In this document: piece after piece, positions 9,778 through 18,448 of the stretch
How positions within the stretch are numbered: position 1 is the stretch's first letter
Layout of the letters: each line of letters starts with the position of its first letter
NCBI RefSeq assembly: GCF_001571265.1
Contig: NZ_BCTL01000039.1
Span: 1 to 64,000 of the forward strand
DNA length: 64,000 nt
Direction: 5' to 3'
Source of the DNA: Cedecea neteri NBRC 105707 = ATCC 33855
Lineage (GTDB): Bacteria; Pseudomonadota; Gammaproteobacteria; Enterobacterales; Enterobacteriaceae
Position numbers and translations under genes: made by a program
Notes under the pieces: generated by a model
Databases searched by the model: none
The model's input: the letters and a program-made list of their open reading frames with translations, nothing else
Told to the model about the DNA's origin: nothing

Positions 9778-10355
9778 CTTGCGCGCAGGACCAGGCGAAT
9801 AAAACTGTCGATGTCGTCCAGCGCCAGTTGCCTGTCGGCGGGGGCTGAGGCGACCAGCAGTTTGTCGGCATAACCGTTTAGCAGGGCGCTGAACTGGCGC
9901 GTGGTTCTGGCGGCGTCCACCGCTTTAAACACGCCTGTCGTAATGCCATCATCGATGATATCGGCCAGTACCTTTTCCCATTTTTGCGTCATCACCAGCG
10001 CAAGCTCGGCCCATACGTTGCTGTGCGCCGCCTGGTGCCAGAGCGCACCGTAAAGCTGCCAGACCGCATCCGGCGCGTGAGGGAGGTACGTGTGGATCAA
10101 GCGCTGCAGCTTATCTTGCGGGGAAAACGTCTCGGTTTCATCGGTAAACTTGTGCAGATCGGCCATCAAAAACGCGGTCATGGCTTCAATGCAAAGCGTT
10201 TGCCAGTCGCTGAAGTAGTGGTAAATGTGGCTCCGTGAGATGCCCACCCGCTCGGTGAGTTCGCGGGTGGTCACCTTCTCGATACCTTTCTCAATGAACA
10301 GCTCAATGGCCCCGCTGAGGATTTTGCTTCTTAGCGTGTCCGGTGCTTCTTTCAT
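9774..10355 (-). CDS. TetR-family repressor of the adjacent MFS pump
   Basis: A 193-residue TetR regulator. The N-terminal helix-turn-helix is clear (VTTRELTERVGISRSHIYHY, about residues 28-47), followed by an all-helical ligand domain. It starts 41 nt downstream of the MFS transporter stop on the same strand, so both are probably cotranscribed from the promoter near 11950, where two identical palindromes suggest its operator. The expected role is repression of the pump and itself until a cationic or aromatic substrate binds. The substrate is not predictable from sequence. Confidence 0.88.
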   Translation of the reverse strand: MKEAPDTLRSKILSGAIELFIEKGIEKVTTRELTERVGISRSHIYHYFSDWQTLCIEAMTAFLMADLHKFTDETETFSPQDKLQRLIHTYLPHAPDAVWQLYGALWHQAAHSNVWAELALVMTQKWEKVLADIIDDGITTGVFKAVDAARTTRQFSALLNGYADKLLVASAPADRQLALDDIDSFIRLVLRAS

Positions 10356-10396
10356 GACGTTTCCACAGTTATCTGAATCGCTGGTGGGGCATCTTA

Positions 10397-11902
10397 TCAG
10401 TTTTTAACTCGTTGGCTGGACAGCTTTTCCGGCTGGCGCAGTACATATTTCAAGATAGCGGTGCTAACGGCGACCAGCACGGCGGCGCAGATAATTACCG
10501 TCAGATAGGCATGGCTGAAGGCGTTTCGCGCCAGCTCTTTCAGCAGGGCGGCGCTGGCCGTGCTCATTGAGCCCGCAAGGTGCAGCGCTTCATCCAGGCT
10601 GTCGTACGCGCTATTCCCCGTGACCAGACCTTCAGGCAACACCAGGCTTGCGCTGTAGACCGCAGTCATCAGCCCGCCCAGCAACGTGACGCCAAGCACA
10701 CCGCCCATTTCCCATGAGACATCTTCAATCGCGGCGACCATCCCGGCTTTTTCTTCCGGGGCATTGAGCATGATGGATGTTGATGCGGCGGTAAACGCCA
10801 CGCCAAGCCCAAGCCCGATGACAAACAGTGCTGCGAGCTGTGGTGCCAGGCTGTAATCGGCCAGCAAGGCCATACTCGTCATGCCGATTGCCGTCACCAG
10901 CAGGCCGAAAACCATGAGTTTTGCGCCACCCCAGCGCGGCAGTACGACGCCGGCCAGCGGTGAAGCCAGGGCCGAGCCAATCGGGATAGGCAGAATCGAC
11001 AGCCCGGCTAACAGCGGCGTCAGGCCCAGGACAAGCTGCAGGCGCTGGGTCAGCACCAGCTCAATGCCGGTTAGCGCGATCATGGTGATAATCGCCACGC
11101 TAATGCCGCTGGCAAACATGCGGTTACGGAACAGCGAGAAATCAATCATCGGATGCTCAGTCCGCTGTTGGCGACGAACAAACAGCGTTAAAAATACCAC
11201 GCCGGCCAGCAGGGAACCCACTACGGTTAGCAGCGAGGCGTCCATTTTGCTGAGTTCCTTCAGGGCATAAATTACGCCCACCAGGCCAAGCATAATCAGC
11301 AGCGAAGCGGTGAAATCACATGGCCGGCTGGCATTCCCGGCATCCCGAGGGATCAAGAACCAGGCAAAGACGATCACCAGCAAAACGACCGGCACGTTAA
11401 TCAGGAAGACCGAGCCCCACCAGAAGTATTCCAGCAGCACGCCGCCGATAACCGGCCCAAGCGCAGCGGCCGCAGAGGCGACGGCAGACCAGATGCCGAT
11501 AGCCAGCGCGCGCTCGCGCTCGTTAGTAAAGACCTGGCGAACAATGGCAAGCGTGGCGGGCATCATCATCGTTGCACCAATAGCCAGAAACACGCGTGAA
11601 GCGATCAGCAGTTCAGCCGTGGGCGAATAAGCCGCGCAGAGTGAAGCGACACCGAAAACAGGTAACCCGGACATAAACAGTAGCTTGTGACCCAGGCGGT
11701 CACTCAGCATGCCCGCGCCGGGAAGCAAGCCCGCCGCGACAAGCGGATAGGCGTTAATGATCCACAGTTTTTCAGACGCCGTAGCGTTTAAAGCCTGAGT
11801 GAGCCTCGGTAGCGCGGTATAGAGCACCGTCATATCAATAATGATCAGGAAAAGGGTGCTGGTCAGGATCGCCAGAATCAGCCAGCGGTTAGTGAAGCGC
11901 AT
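10397..11902 (-). CDS. MFS multidrug efflux pump, DHA2 (14-helix, SmvA/QacA-like)
   Basis: A 501-residue drug:H+ antiporter of the inner membrane. Visible family features are an acidic residue in helix 1 (IIIDMTVLYTALPRL), motif A between helices 2 and 3 (GMLSDRLGHKLLF), motif C in the region GPVIGGVLLE, and a length fitting 14 helices. The frame is open 21 codons further upstream, but the ATG at 11902 has AGAGG at a good distance and starts just before helix 1. It heads an operon with the TetR gene. SmvA-like pumps expel quaternary ammonium compounds and methyl viologen; that specificity is inference here. Confidence 0.88.
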   Translation of the reverse strand: MRFTNRWLILAILTSTLFLIIIDMTVLYTALPRLTQALNATASEKLWIINAYPLVAAGLLPGAGMLSDRLGHKLLFMSGLPVFGVASLCAAYSPTAELLIASRVFLAIGATMMMPATLAIVRQVFTNERERALAIGIWSAVASAAAALGPVIGGVLLEYFWWGSVFLINVPVVLLVIVFAWFLIPRDAGNASRPCDFTASLLIMLGLVGVIYALKELSKMDASLLTVVGSLLAGVVFLTLFVRRQQRTEHPMIDFSLFRNRMFASGISVAIITMIALTGIELVLTQRLQLVLGLTPLLAGLSILPIPIGSALASPLAGVVLPRWGGAKLMVFGLLVTAIGMTSMALLADYSLAPQLAALFVIGLGLGVAFTAASTSIMLNAPEEKAGMVAAIEDVSWEMGGVLGVTLLGGLMTAVYSASLVLPEGLVTGNSAYDSLDEALHLAGSMSTASAALLKELARNAFSHAYLTVIICAAVLVAVSTAILKYVLRQPEKLSSQRVKN

Positions 11903-11928
11903 GTTGAATGCCTCTAAAAAAGCCAAAT

Positions 11929-11973
11929 TTGAGCGGTTGCTCAAGCGCGAAATATACTTGAGCACTTGCTCAA
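11929..11973. promoter_or_regulatory. Twin TetR-type operator before the MFS pump
   Basis: Two perfect palindromes with identical arms: TTGAGC-GGTT-GCTCAA at 11929-11944 and TTGAGC-ACTT-GCTCAA at 11958-11973. Their starts are 29 bp apart. They lie 27-71 bp upstream of the MFS start codon. Arms of six with a four-base centre are typical of TetR-family operators, and the neighbouring TetR gene is the obvious ligand. Confidence 0.8.
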
Positions 11974-12090
11974 AAACAAGATCGGCATTGCTGCGTATTT
12001 AGCGGCGGTTGACTTGTTGCAAAGGGGGAGAACACGATAAGGTAGGCGCCTGCGAAGAAATTCATTCAGGTTTGAGCACAAGGCAGGGCA

Positions 12091-12705
12091 ATGAAAAAAC
12101 TGATCGTGATGTTACATGGCGTAGGGAGTTCCGGGGCGGATCTCGAAGGGCTGGGCTTGTTCGTACAGCAGGTGATGCCGGAAGTGTTATTTGCTTCACC
12201 GAACGGCAGCGAGCCTTTTGACGGCGGCGGCGATGCCTGGCAGTGGTTCAGCCTGGAAGGCGTGACGGTACAAAACCGCCCGCAGCGCATCGTAGAGGCC
12301 CGCGCCGCGTTTGACGCTAAGCTGCAGGCGATTTTTGAGCAGCATGACGTGGCGCCGGGTAAAGATCAGGTGATCCTGCTGGGCTTCTCTCAGGGGTCTA
12401 TCATGGCCCTGGATGTGCTGGCCACTTCCCGTTTTCCGCTGGCGGGCGTGGTTGCGTTCTCCGGGCGTCTTGCTTCACCAAAGCCATATCATGTTGCGGC
12501 AGATGCGTCGGCGCTGTTGATTCACGGTATGGCGGATCAGGTGATTCCGTGGGCTGAAAGTGAAGCGGCAGCCGCTGCGCTGATTGAAGCAGGGGCGGAA
12601 GTTGAAACGCTGTTTGAACCCGGCGTGGTGCATACCATCAGCGCGGATGGCGTGTCTCAGGCGCTGGGGTATATTGCGGAGCGTTTTGAGTTAGATCCGG
12701 AGTGA
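12091..12705 (+). CDS. Alpha/beta-hydrolase, carboxylesterase/phospholipase family (YpfH-like)
   Basis: A 204-residue cytoplasmic serine hydrolase of the esterase/phospholipase family. The nucleophile elbow is GFSQGS with Ser100. The other triad members are most likely Asp149 (HGMADQVIP) and His181 (GVVHTIS). The oxyanion motif MLHGVG is near the N-terminus. There is no signal peptide. Size and motifs match E. coli YpfH-type esterases, but it lies at a different locus, beside a drug-efflux operon on the opposite strand, so orthology is uncertain. The substrate is unknown. Confidence 0.85.
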   Translation: MKKLIVMLHGVGSSGADLEGLGLFVQQVMPEVLFASPNGSEPFDGGGDAWQWFSLEGVTVQNRPQRIVEARAAFDAKLQAIFEQHDVAPGKDQVILLGFSQGSIMALDVLATSRFPLAGVVAFSGRLASPKPYHVAADASALLIHGMADQVIPWAESEAAAAALIEAGAEVETLFEPGVVHTISADGVSQALGYIAERFELDPE

Positions 12706-12761
12706 TTTTTCCCTCCACCAAACAGGAGGGAGCCGGGACGAGCATAGGTGTTCGGTTTACA

Positions 12762-12868
12762 CCCTCACCCTAGCCCTCTCCCTGGAAGGGAGAGGGAATA
12801 GAATGTGTACTGCTCTAACCTGACCTGTTGTTTCCCCCTCTCCCTCTAGGAGAGGGCCGGGGTGAGGG
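12762..12868. repeat. Intergenic inverted repeat with CCCTCACCC/GCCCTCTCC arms
   Basis: CCCTCACCC-TA-GCCCTCTCC at 12762-12781 is the reverse complement of the sequence at 12849-12868 apart from the two-base centre. Each arm is followed by its own small palindrome (CCCTCTCCC/GGGAGAGGG at 12775-12796). The element fills the gap between the convergent esterase and tqsA genes. It looks like one of the palindromic intergenic repeats scattered in enterobacterial genomes; a shorter relative is at 48458-48480. Confidence 0.7.
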
Positions 12869-12877
12869 GCAAAATCT

Positions 12878-13912
12878 TCAGGACTTGCTCATATCACTCA
12901 GCAACACCGCGATACTCTTCCCGCCTTCCGTTTGCTCCAGCGCAATCTTCACCGCAATGGTCAGCGGCACAGACAGTAGCATACCGACCGGGCCAAGCAG
13001 CCAGCCCCAGAAGATCAGCGACAGGAACACCACCAGCGTCGACAGCCCAAGCCCGCGGCCCATCATGCGCGGCTCCAGAATATTGCCAAACACCAGATTG
13101 ATGAGCAGATACCCCGCCACGACGATCAGGGTTTCATACAGTCCGCTAAAGACCAGTACCTGCACCACGGGCGGGATGGCTGCCAGCACGGAGCCGATGT
13201 TTGGAATATAGTTGAGCGCAAAGGCTAACAGCCCCCAGATAAAGGCAAAGCGGACATCCAGGGCGGCAAGCATGCCCCAGACGACAAGGCCGGTCACAAT
13301 GCTGATGGCCGTTTTCAGCACCAAATAATGGCTGACGCTGTCCAGCGCACGCTGAATGGCGCCCATCCCTTCTTCCGGGCGAGACATCAGCTGCTGCAGT
13401 TTGCGCGGCAGTTGAGGGACTTCAATCAGCATAAATACCACGGTCAGCAGCAATAAAAAGATAGAGGTCATCGCGTTGGAAAGCTGCGTTAGCAGGCTGG
13501 TCACCAGCGTCATCAGGGCGTTAGGATCGACGTACTTCATTAATTCGTCGACGGAAACTGAGATCCCGACGCGCTGCAGCCAGGGCTCAATCGTCTTTAA
13601 CGGCACCACCAGCGAAGAGCGATATTGCGGCAGGGTTCGTGCCAGCTCGTTAAGGGAGGTGCCAAGATAGGCCAGCAGCAGCACCATGCTCAGAATAATC
13701 ACCACGATAACGAGGCTAATGGCCAGCACGCGCGGCACCCGCAGCCGTTCGAGGCGACGAATCAGCGGGTTAAGAATAACGGCAATAAACAGCGCCAGAA
13801 TAAAAGGCACGATGATATCCGCTGCGGCTTTAATCCCCACCAGAATAATGACCAGCATGCCCAGCATAATCACGGCTTTCAGCGCTTTGAGGGTAATAAT
13901 TGGTTTTGCCAT
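12878..13912 (-). CDS. tqsA: AI-2E family transporter TqsA
   Basis: A 344-residue inner-membrane protein of the AI-2 exporter superfamily, closely matching E. coli TqsA (YdgG), which affects autoinducer-2 export and biofilm. It begins [12 protein letters not shown] and has about seven or eight hydrophobic segments, with the conserved region [15 protein letters not shown] and [16 protein letters not shown]. The ATG at 13912 is chosen because the N-terminus then matches TqsA; the frame is open to 13972. It is divergent from mdtJI, the same order as in E. coli. Confidence 0.93.
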   Translation of the reverse strand: MAKPIITLKALKAVIMLGMLVIILVGIKAAADIIVPFILALFIAVILNPLIRRLERLRVPRVLAISLVIVVIILSMVLLLAYLGTSLNELARTLPQYRSSLVVPLKTIEPWLQRVGISVSVDELMKYVDPNALMTLVTSLLTQLSNAMTSIFLLLLTVVFMLIEVPQLPRKLQQLMSRPEEGMGAIQRALDSVSHYLVLKTAISIVTGLVVWGMLAALDVRFAFIWGLLAFALNYIPNIGSVLAAIPPVVQVLVFSGLYETLIVVAGYLLINLVFGNILEPRMMGRGLGLSTLVVFLSLIFWGWLLGPVGMLLSVPLTIAVKIALEQTEGGKSIAVLLSDMSKS

Positions 13913-14166
13913 TGTGGCTGATTCTCCAGTGTGCGGGAGGGGGGAATAATACACCGTTGTTAAAATAGTCATTCTTTTATTACGTTATTTTAAACGTTAA
14001 AAACAGTTTAATACATTACAGTATGGGCGATACACAGCGTAAAGGAGTGTAAAGGTCAGGCGCTAACATACCGAATTATGGTATAAAATCGGCGTGTTTA
14101 ACTACCGAGGACAATTTTCTATCCGCAACTGACGAGAAGCAACACCGCGGATAAGTTGGAAATATT

Positions 14167-14265
14167 ATGGACAATATGTTCAGTACTTCATTCAATCAGC
14201 ATTCTGTTTTTATCACGTCTACTTCTTCACTCTCTGGTGAGCAGCACTGGCGCAACGCGCTTTAG
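14167..14265 (+). CDS. Upstream ORF of mdtJI, 32 residues (MdtU-like leader)
   Basis: ATG at 14167 to TAG at 14265 encodes 32 residues beginning MDNMFSTSFNQHS and ending GEQHWRNAL. A possible ribosome site is weak (GGAA about 6 nt upstream). It ends 107 nt before mdtJ. After its stop comes a pyrimidine-rich, G-poor stretch (about 14266-14320), as expected of a Rho-loading region. In E. coli a short upstream ORF (mdtU) with Rho termination makes mdtJI respond to spermidine. Position and architecture fit; I cannot compare the peptide sequence from memory, so homology is inferred from context. Confidence 0.55.
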   Translation: MDNMFSTSFNQHSVFITSTSSLSGEQHWRNAL

Positions 14266-14372
14266 TCCCTTTCTTCTGACAATTTTTCTGTTTTTTTAAT
14301 TTGCCCTTGCTCGTCGTTTGGCGTGGCTTGTTGGGTTTTTGCATCTTTATTTTCTCTGTCAGGAGAGAAATC

Positions 14373-14747
14373 ATGATTTATTGGATTTTATTGGGATTAG
14401 CCATCGTTGCTGAAATTACCGGCACCTTATCAATGAAATGGTCGAGCGTTAACGAAAATAACATGGGGTATGTTTTCATGCTGGTCATGATTGCAGTTTC
14501 CTATATTTTTCTGGCGTTTTCGGTGAAAAAAATTGCCCTTGGTGTGGCATATGCTATGTGGGAAGGCATCGGTATTCTGTTTATTACTCTCTTTAGCGTT
14601 TTGCTGTTTGATGAGTCCATTTCACCGCTAAAAATACTCGGCCTGACCACGCTGGTTGTCGGTATTGCGCTGATTAAATCGGGTACGCGAGAAAAAAAAT
14701 CACGCCCGGTAATGTCAAAGAAAGGGGATCATCATGCCGTCGTTTGA
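14373..14747 (+). CDS. mdtJ: Spermidine export protein subunit MdtJ (SMR family)
   Basis: A 124-residue small multidrug resistance protein with four transmembrane helices. It starts [19 protein letters not shown]; Glu14 of the first helix is the conserved SMR proton/substrate residue. AGGAGAG precedes the ATG at 14373, and the longer frame from 14301 lacks such a site. It works with MdtI as a heteromeric spermidine exporter. Its last 14 nt overlap mdtI, so the two are translationally coupled. An upstream ORF and C-rich leader suggest attenuation. Confidence 0.94.
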   Translation: MIYWILLGLAIVAEITGTLSMKWSSVNENNMGYVFMLVMIAVSYIFLAFSVKKIALGVAYAMWEGIGILFITLFSVLLFDESISPLKILGLTTLVVGIALIKSGTREKKSRPVMSKKGDHHAVV

Positions 14748-15063
14748 GTGGGTACACGCGCTGTGGCTGGCGTTAGCCATTGTTCTGGAAATTGCCGCGA
14801 ATATCTTTTTAAAACAATCCGATGGTTTCAAACGCCCGATATACGGCGTACTGTCCTTGCTGGCTGTGCTGGCCGCGTTCAGTGCCCTGGCTCAGGCGGT
14901 TAAAGGCATTGAGCTCTCCGTCGCCTATGCGCTGTGGGGCGGGTTTGGTATTGCCGCCACCGTTGCCGCGGGCTGGATCCTCTTCGGCCAGCGCCTTAAC
15001 CGCAAAGGCTGGGTCGGCATTAGTCTGCTATTGGTGGGGATGATTATTATCAAAATTGCCTGA
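14734..15063 (+). CDS. mdtI: Spermidine export protein subunit MdtI (SMR family)
   Basis: A 109-residue, four-helix SMR protein, partner of MdtJ. The conserved glutamate in helix 1 ([15 protein letters not shown]) and the pattern [13 protein letters not shown] are intact. The start overlaps the mdtJ 3' end by 14 nt. It is followed within 10 nt by an intrinsic terminator. Confidence 0.94.
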   Translation: MPSFEWVHALWLALAIVLEIAANIFLKQSDGFKRPIYGVLSLLAVLAAFSALAQAVKGIELSVAYALWGGFGIAATVAAGWILFGQRLNRKGWVGISLLLVGMIIIKIA

Positions 15064-15070
15064 TCCATCA

Positions 15071-15103
15071 CGCTGCCCGTTAATTATTCGGGCAGCGCTT
15101 TCC
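15071..15103 (+). terminator. Terminator of mdtJI
   Basis: CGCTGCCCG and CGGGCAGCG form a perfect 9-bp stem around a 9-nt AT loop, followed by CTTTCCTC. The hairpin is strong and the U-tract weak. Confidence 0.75.
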
Positions 15104-15196
15104 TCAGGGTGTATTACGCTTATTTTACGGTAAAAGCACTTCTCTAAATTCAATGCCGGAAATCTCCACGTTATTTCACTTAAAAGAGAGCTGAAA

Positions 15197-17350
15197 TTGC
15201 GTAATCTCCTTAGCTGGAAAAGCACGCCCGTTGCCGGAACCCTGTTTGCCATGGTGTTTATGGCAGGAATCGGGCTGATTGTGTCTGTCATCGCACTTCT
15301 CTATCTTTCACTTCACCTTATCAGCAGTAAAACCAATGAGATAGATGAGCACCGTAGTGCACTCTCGGTACAAGGGGCCATACAGACTTCGGTCAATCGC
15401 GTGTGGGCGTTGGTCATCGACAATGCGGTTTGGGACGATGCAGTAAATCAAGTTTATCGCCCTGAGCTTGACGTTAACTGGCTATATAACACCTGGGGCG
15501 CGGGTTACAAAATCAATAATCTCTATGACGGTGTTTATGTCCTGGATGAGGAGTTCAATGTGCTTTGGGGCTCGTTTCGCGGGCAGCGAGTGACGGGGCA
15601 AAACATCTCCCAACTGGGAAAGGGGTTTGAATCCCTCGTCTACCAGAATGCGCAAATGCTGAGAGATGACAAAAAAATCTTTGCCGGTATTACTCAGACC
15701 GAGAGCGGCGTTTCGTTTATCGGCATTGGGCTGATCCGACCCATGCTGGGGCGGCTTCAGGTTCACGACGCCACGCGCCGTTACCTGGTGATTGGCCGGC
15801 AGATCAATGCTGCCATGCTAAAAGAGCTGGGGAACACCTTTCAGATAGAGAACCTGCGCCTGACGCCAGAGGCGTCGGATTTGGCGAGTGTCCCGCTGAA
15901 CAGCGCATCCGGTGAAACTCTGGGTTATCTAAGCTGGCAACCCAGGCAGCCCGGGGCAGAGGCCGCCCGCGCCGCTTCGGCAGACATTCTGCGCATTACG
16001 ATGCTTGCTGCGGTGTTAATACTGGTGTTTATCGTCATCAGCAGCCTGGGGTTGTACAAGCTGGCTCGAGGTGAAAAGCAAGCAAGAACCATCGCGCTGA
16101 CCGACTGGCTAAGCCATTTACCCAACCGACGGGCCCTGATTGAACGGCTGGCAACCATCAGCAAACGAGGCGATACCGACGAAAAAAGCGTGGTATTTAT
16201 CGATCTCGATGGTTTTAAGGACGTGAATGATATTTACGGGCATGACAAGGGCGACAAGTTAATTGTGACTATTGCCCATGAGCTACGCGAGCGCGTGCCC
16301 GAAAACGGCATGCTGGTTCGCATGGGTGGGGATGAATTTGCCATGATGATCGGCGGGGAACGTGCAGGGGAAGACTCGGCAGCTTTTGCGGGTTCAGTTC
16401 TTGATTTCCTCAGCCAGCCCATACCCGTGGGGGAAAGCACTATTCATATTAGTGCCAGCATCGGGATTGCTTCGGGCTCGCTGGTGGACTGCAGCAGCTC
16501 GGAGCTGTTTCGCCGCGCCGATATCGCTATGTACCACTCTAAAATTACCGGGAAGGGGCGCACGACTTACTATGATGCAGCGTTAAATAACGTACGTGAG
16601 CGCCGCTTAATCATCGAAAATGACATTCGTGTGGGCCTGATGCGAGATGAATTTGAGGTCTGGTATCAGCCAATTATTGATGCGCGCAGCCAGGCTATGG
16701 CCGGTGTTGAAGCGCTGGTGCGCTGGCCACGTCGCCCGGCCGGTGAGCTGCTGCCAGATGAGTTTATTCCCGTGGCTGAAACCAGCGGCCTCATTTATTC
16801 TCTCGGGCAGTTTGTGCTGCGCCGCGCGTGCCGGGATTTAGTGCCCTATGAGGATCTCCGCCTGTCGGTGAACATTTCCCCGGCGCAGTTCCGCGATCCA
16901 GAATTTGAGGATAAGGTTGCCCGGGTGCTACAGGAAACTTCGTACCCGGCGCATCGGCTTGAGCTGGAAGTGACGGAAAGCTACGTGCTGGAAAATCCGG
17001 AGCGCGCTCTGGCGGCAATTCGAAACCTCAAGTCTCAGGGCATGGCGGTGGCGTTGGACGATTTTGGTAACGGCTATTCGAGCATCGGCTATCTGCGTCG
17101 CTTTCATTTCGATACGATCAAAATTGATAAATCGCTGGCCGGACTGGTGGACAGCGATGAGCAGGCGCTGGCGCTGGTGAACGGGACGGTACGAATTGCC
17201 ACCGCGCTGGGTATGGCGGTGACGGCAGAAGGCGTGGAAAATGAAGATCAACTCAAGCTGCTTTGCCAGGCAGGCTGTGACCGACTGCAGGGCTATTACT
17301 TCAGCCCGCCCAGGCCGCTGGAGGCCATTGTGTCACTGCGGCCAGCGTAA
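15197..17350 (+). CDS. CHASE4-GGDEF-EAL membrane cyclic-di-GMP enzyme
   Basis: A 717-residue protein with a TTG start preceded by AAGAGAG. An N-terminal membrane helix (about 15-40) is followed by a periplasmic CHASE4-like sensor with the typical NxVWDDAV segment and a second helix near 265-290. A GGDEF domain follows (RMGGDEFAM near residue 376, active-site motif intact), then an EAL domain (GVEALVRW near 503, with DDFGNGYSS and AEGVE). Both synthesis and hydrolysis motifs are preserved, so it may be bifunctional. It is absent from this place in E. coli, where mdtI and ydgD are neighbours, so it marks an insertion. Confidence 0.9.
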   Translation: MRNLLSWKSTPVAGTLFAMVFMAGIGLIVSVIALLYLSLHLISSKTNEIDEHRSALSVQGAIQTSVNRVWALVIDNAVWDDAVNQVYRPELDVNWLYNTWGAGYKINNLYDGVYVLDEEFNVLWGSFRGQRVTGQNISQLGKGFESLVYQNAQMLRDDKKIFAGITQTESGVSFIGIGLIRPMLGRLQVHDATRRYLVIGRQINAAMLKELGNTFQIENLRLTPEASDLASVPLNSASGETLGYLSWQPRQPGAEAARAASADILRITMLAAVLILVFIVISSLGLYKLARGEKQARTIALTDWLSHLPNRRALIERLATISKRGDTDEKSVVFIDLDGFKDVNDIYGHDKGDKLIVTIAHELRERVPENGMLVRMGGDEFAMMIGGERAGEDSAAFAGSVLDFLSQPIPVGESTIHISASIGIASGSLVDCSSSELFRRADIAMYHSKITGKGRTTYYDAALNNVRERRLIIENDIRVGLMRDEFEVWYQPIIDARSQAMAGVEALVRWPRRPAGELLPDEFIPVAETSGLIYSLGQFVLRRACRDLVPYEDLRLSVNISPAQFRDPEFEDKVARVLQETSYPAHRLELEVTESYVLENPERALAAIRNLKSQGMAVALDDFGNGYSSIGYLRRFHFDTIKIDKSLAGLVDSDEQALALVNGTVRIATALGMAVTAEGVENEDQLKLLCQAGCDRLQGYYFSPPRPLEAIVSLRPA

Positions 17351-17668
17351 TAATGCTATTCATTAATAAAATACTTGTAATTCAATTCCTTCTGTTATTA
17401 CAGTCAGGAAATTATGGTTTGGTAGCGCGCAGAGGCGGCCCCGTTTTTGCTGAGTTAACGGGGCGATGATTTATCACGGAAGTTTATAGTTTGGGTTAAT
17501 ATTGCTAGCTATTACAGAGAGTTATTTTATTTTTGGTGCATTCTGGTTTTTTACTTCTACATTAACGCTTTGTTTAAATTCCGGATATAAAATGCCTTGC
17601 TTTTGCAATGCCGTATTATAAGCTATGAAAAAATGGAATGTTACGTACGGTTTATCAAGGAGAGAGAT
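17351..17668. other. AT-rich intergenic segment before the ClpP-like gene
   Basis: About 320 bases without a credible gene. It contains a stem GCCCCGTT/AACGGGGC at 17438-17464 without a following T-run and a good -10-like element TATAAA at 17586-17591, about 80 bp before the ClpP-like start. The composition is clearly more AT-rich than the flanking EAL gene. Confidence 0.5.
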
Positions 17669-18310
17669 GTGAAAGCCACAATACACCTGATCATTACACT
17701 GTTAATTTCTTATACTTCATTTGCTTCGGCGCAGTCTGTTGACGTTAAAAATAAAATAGCCAAAGTTTATTATACGGGAGAAATGCAAACCTCTGCCGTG
17801 TCGAGACTCGTCAGCGTATTTGATGAAATTAATAAAAATAATGATGTAGAAAGAATTTATTTATACATCAATAGCTATGGCGGTGATATGGATGCAGGTC
17901 TGATGGCCGCAGCCGCCGTCAGAAGCTCCGCTATCCCCGTGACAGCAGTTGCCATGTCTACCGTGGGTTCTTCTGCAACGATCATGTTCTGCGCCGCAAA
18001 CGACAGGCGTTCACTGCCGGATGGTAGCTTATTCCTGCATCCAGCCTCTATTTCACATCAGGGAGATGTCAGGCCGGCCGATGTCACTTATCTTGAAAGA
18101 GAAACTCGTCGTTTCAACGAGATGTTTAAGAAAACGTATCGGGCATGCACAAAACTTGATGACGCCAAAATAGCCGAAATATTGCATAGTGAGTATAACC
18201 TGACAAACTATTCACCCAGCGAGGCAATGGCTGTTGGATTAATATCTTCGGTGGATAAAAAAATAATGCCGGCCACCTACAGTTATTCTATCATCAGCAA
18301 CACGAATTAA
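17669..18310 (+). CDS. Secreted ClpP-like serine protease
   Basis: A 213-residue protein with the ClpP/crotonase fold. The GTG at 17669 is chosen because AAGGAGAG lies just upstream and a clean signal peptide follows (MKATIHLIITLLISYTSFAS, cleavage near ASA-QS). Landmarks are YLYINSYGGDMDAGL, the nucleophile region STVGSSA (Ser101 by alignment to E. coli ClpP) and His124 in LFLHPAS. Classical ClpP is cytoplasmic and works with ClpA/X; an exported version without an ATPase partner is unusual. AT-rich codon use and its location between mdtI and ydgD suggest acquisition by transfer. Its substrate is unknown. Confidence 0.8.
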   Translation: MKATIHLIITLLISYTSFASAQSVDVKNKIAKVYYTGEMQTSAVSRLVSVFDEINKNNDVERIYLYINSYGGDMDAGLMAAAAVRSSAIPVTAVAMSTVGSSATIMFCAANDRRSLPDGSLFLHPASISHQGDVRPADVTYLERETRRFNEMFKKTYRACTKLDDAKIAEILHSEYNLTNYSPSEAMAVGLISSVDKKIMPATYSYSIISNTN

Positions 18311-18448
18311 TCATAGAATGTCATCAGTAAAGCTATCGGGGTATGGTCTGAATTTGAAAATGAGCGCAGCAGGCAACCCGATAACCTGACCCAGAAAATA
18401 TATCAGGTGAATTCTGCCTGAATTACCTCACGGTTGCAGAGGTATTAC

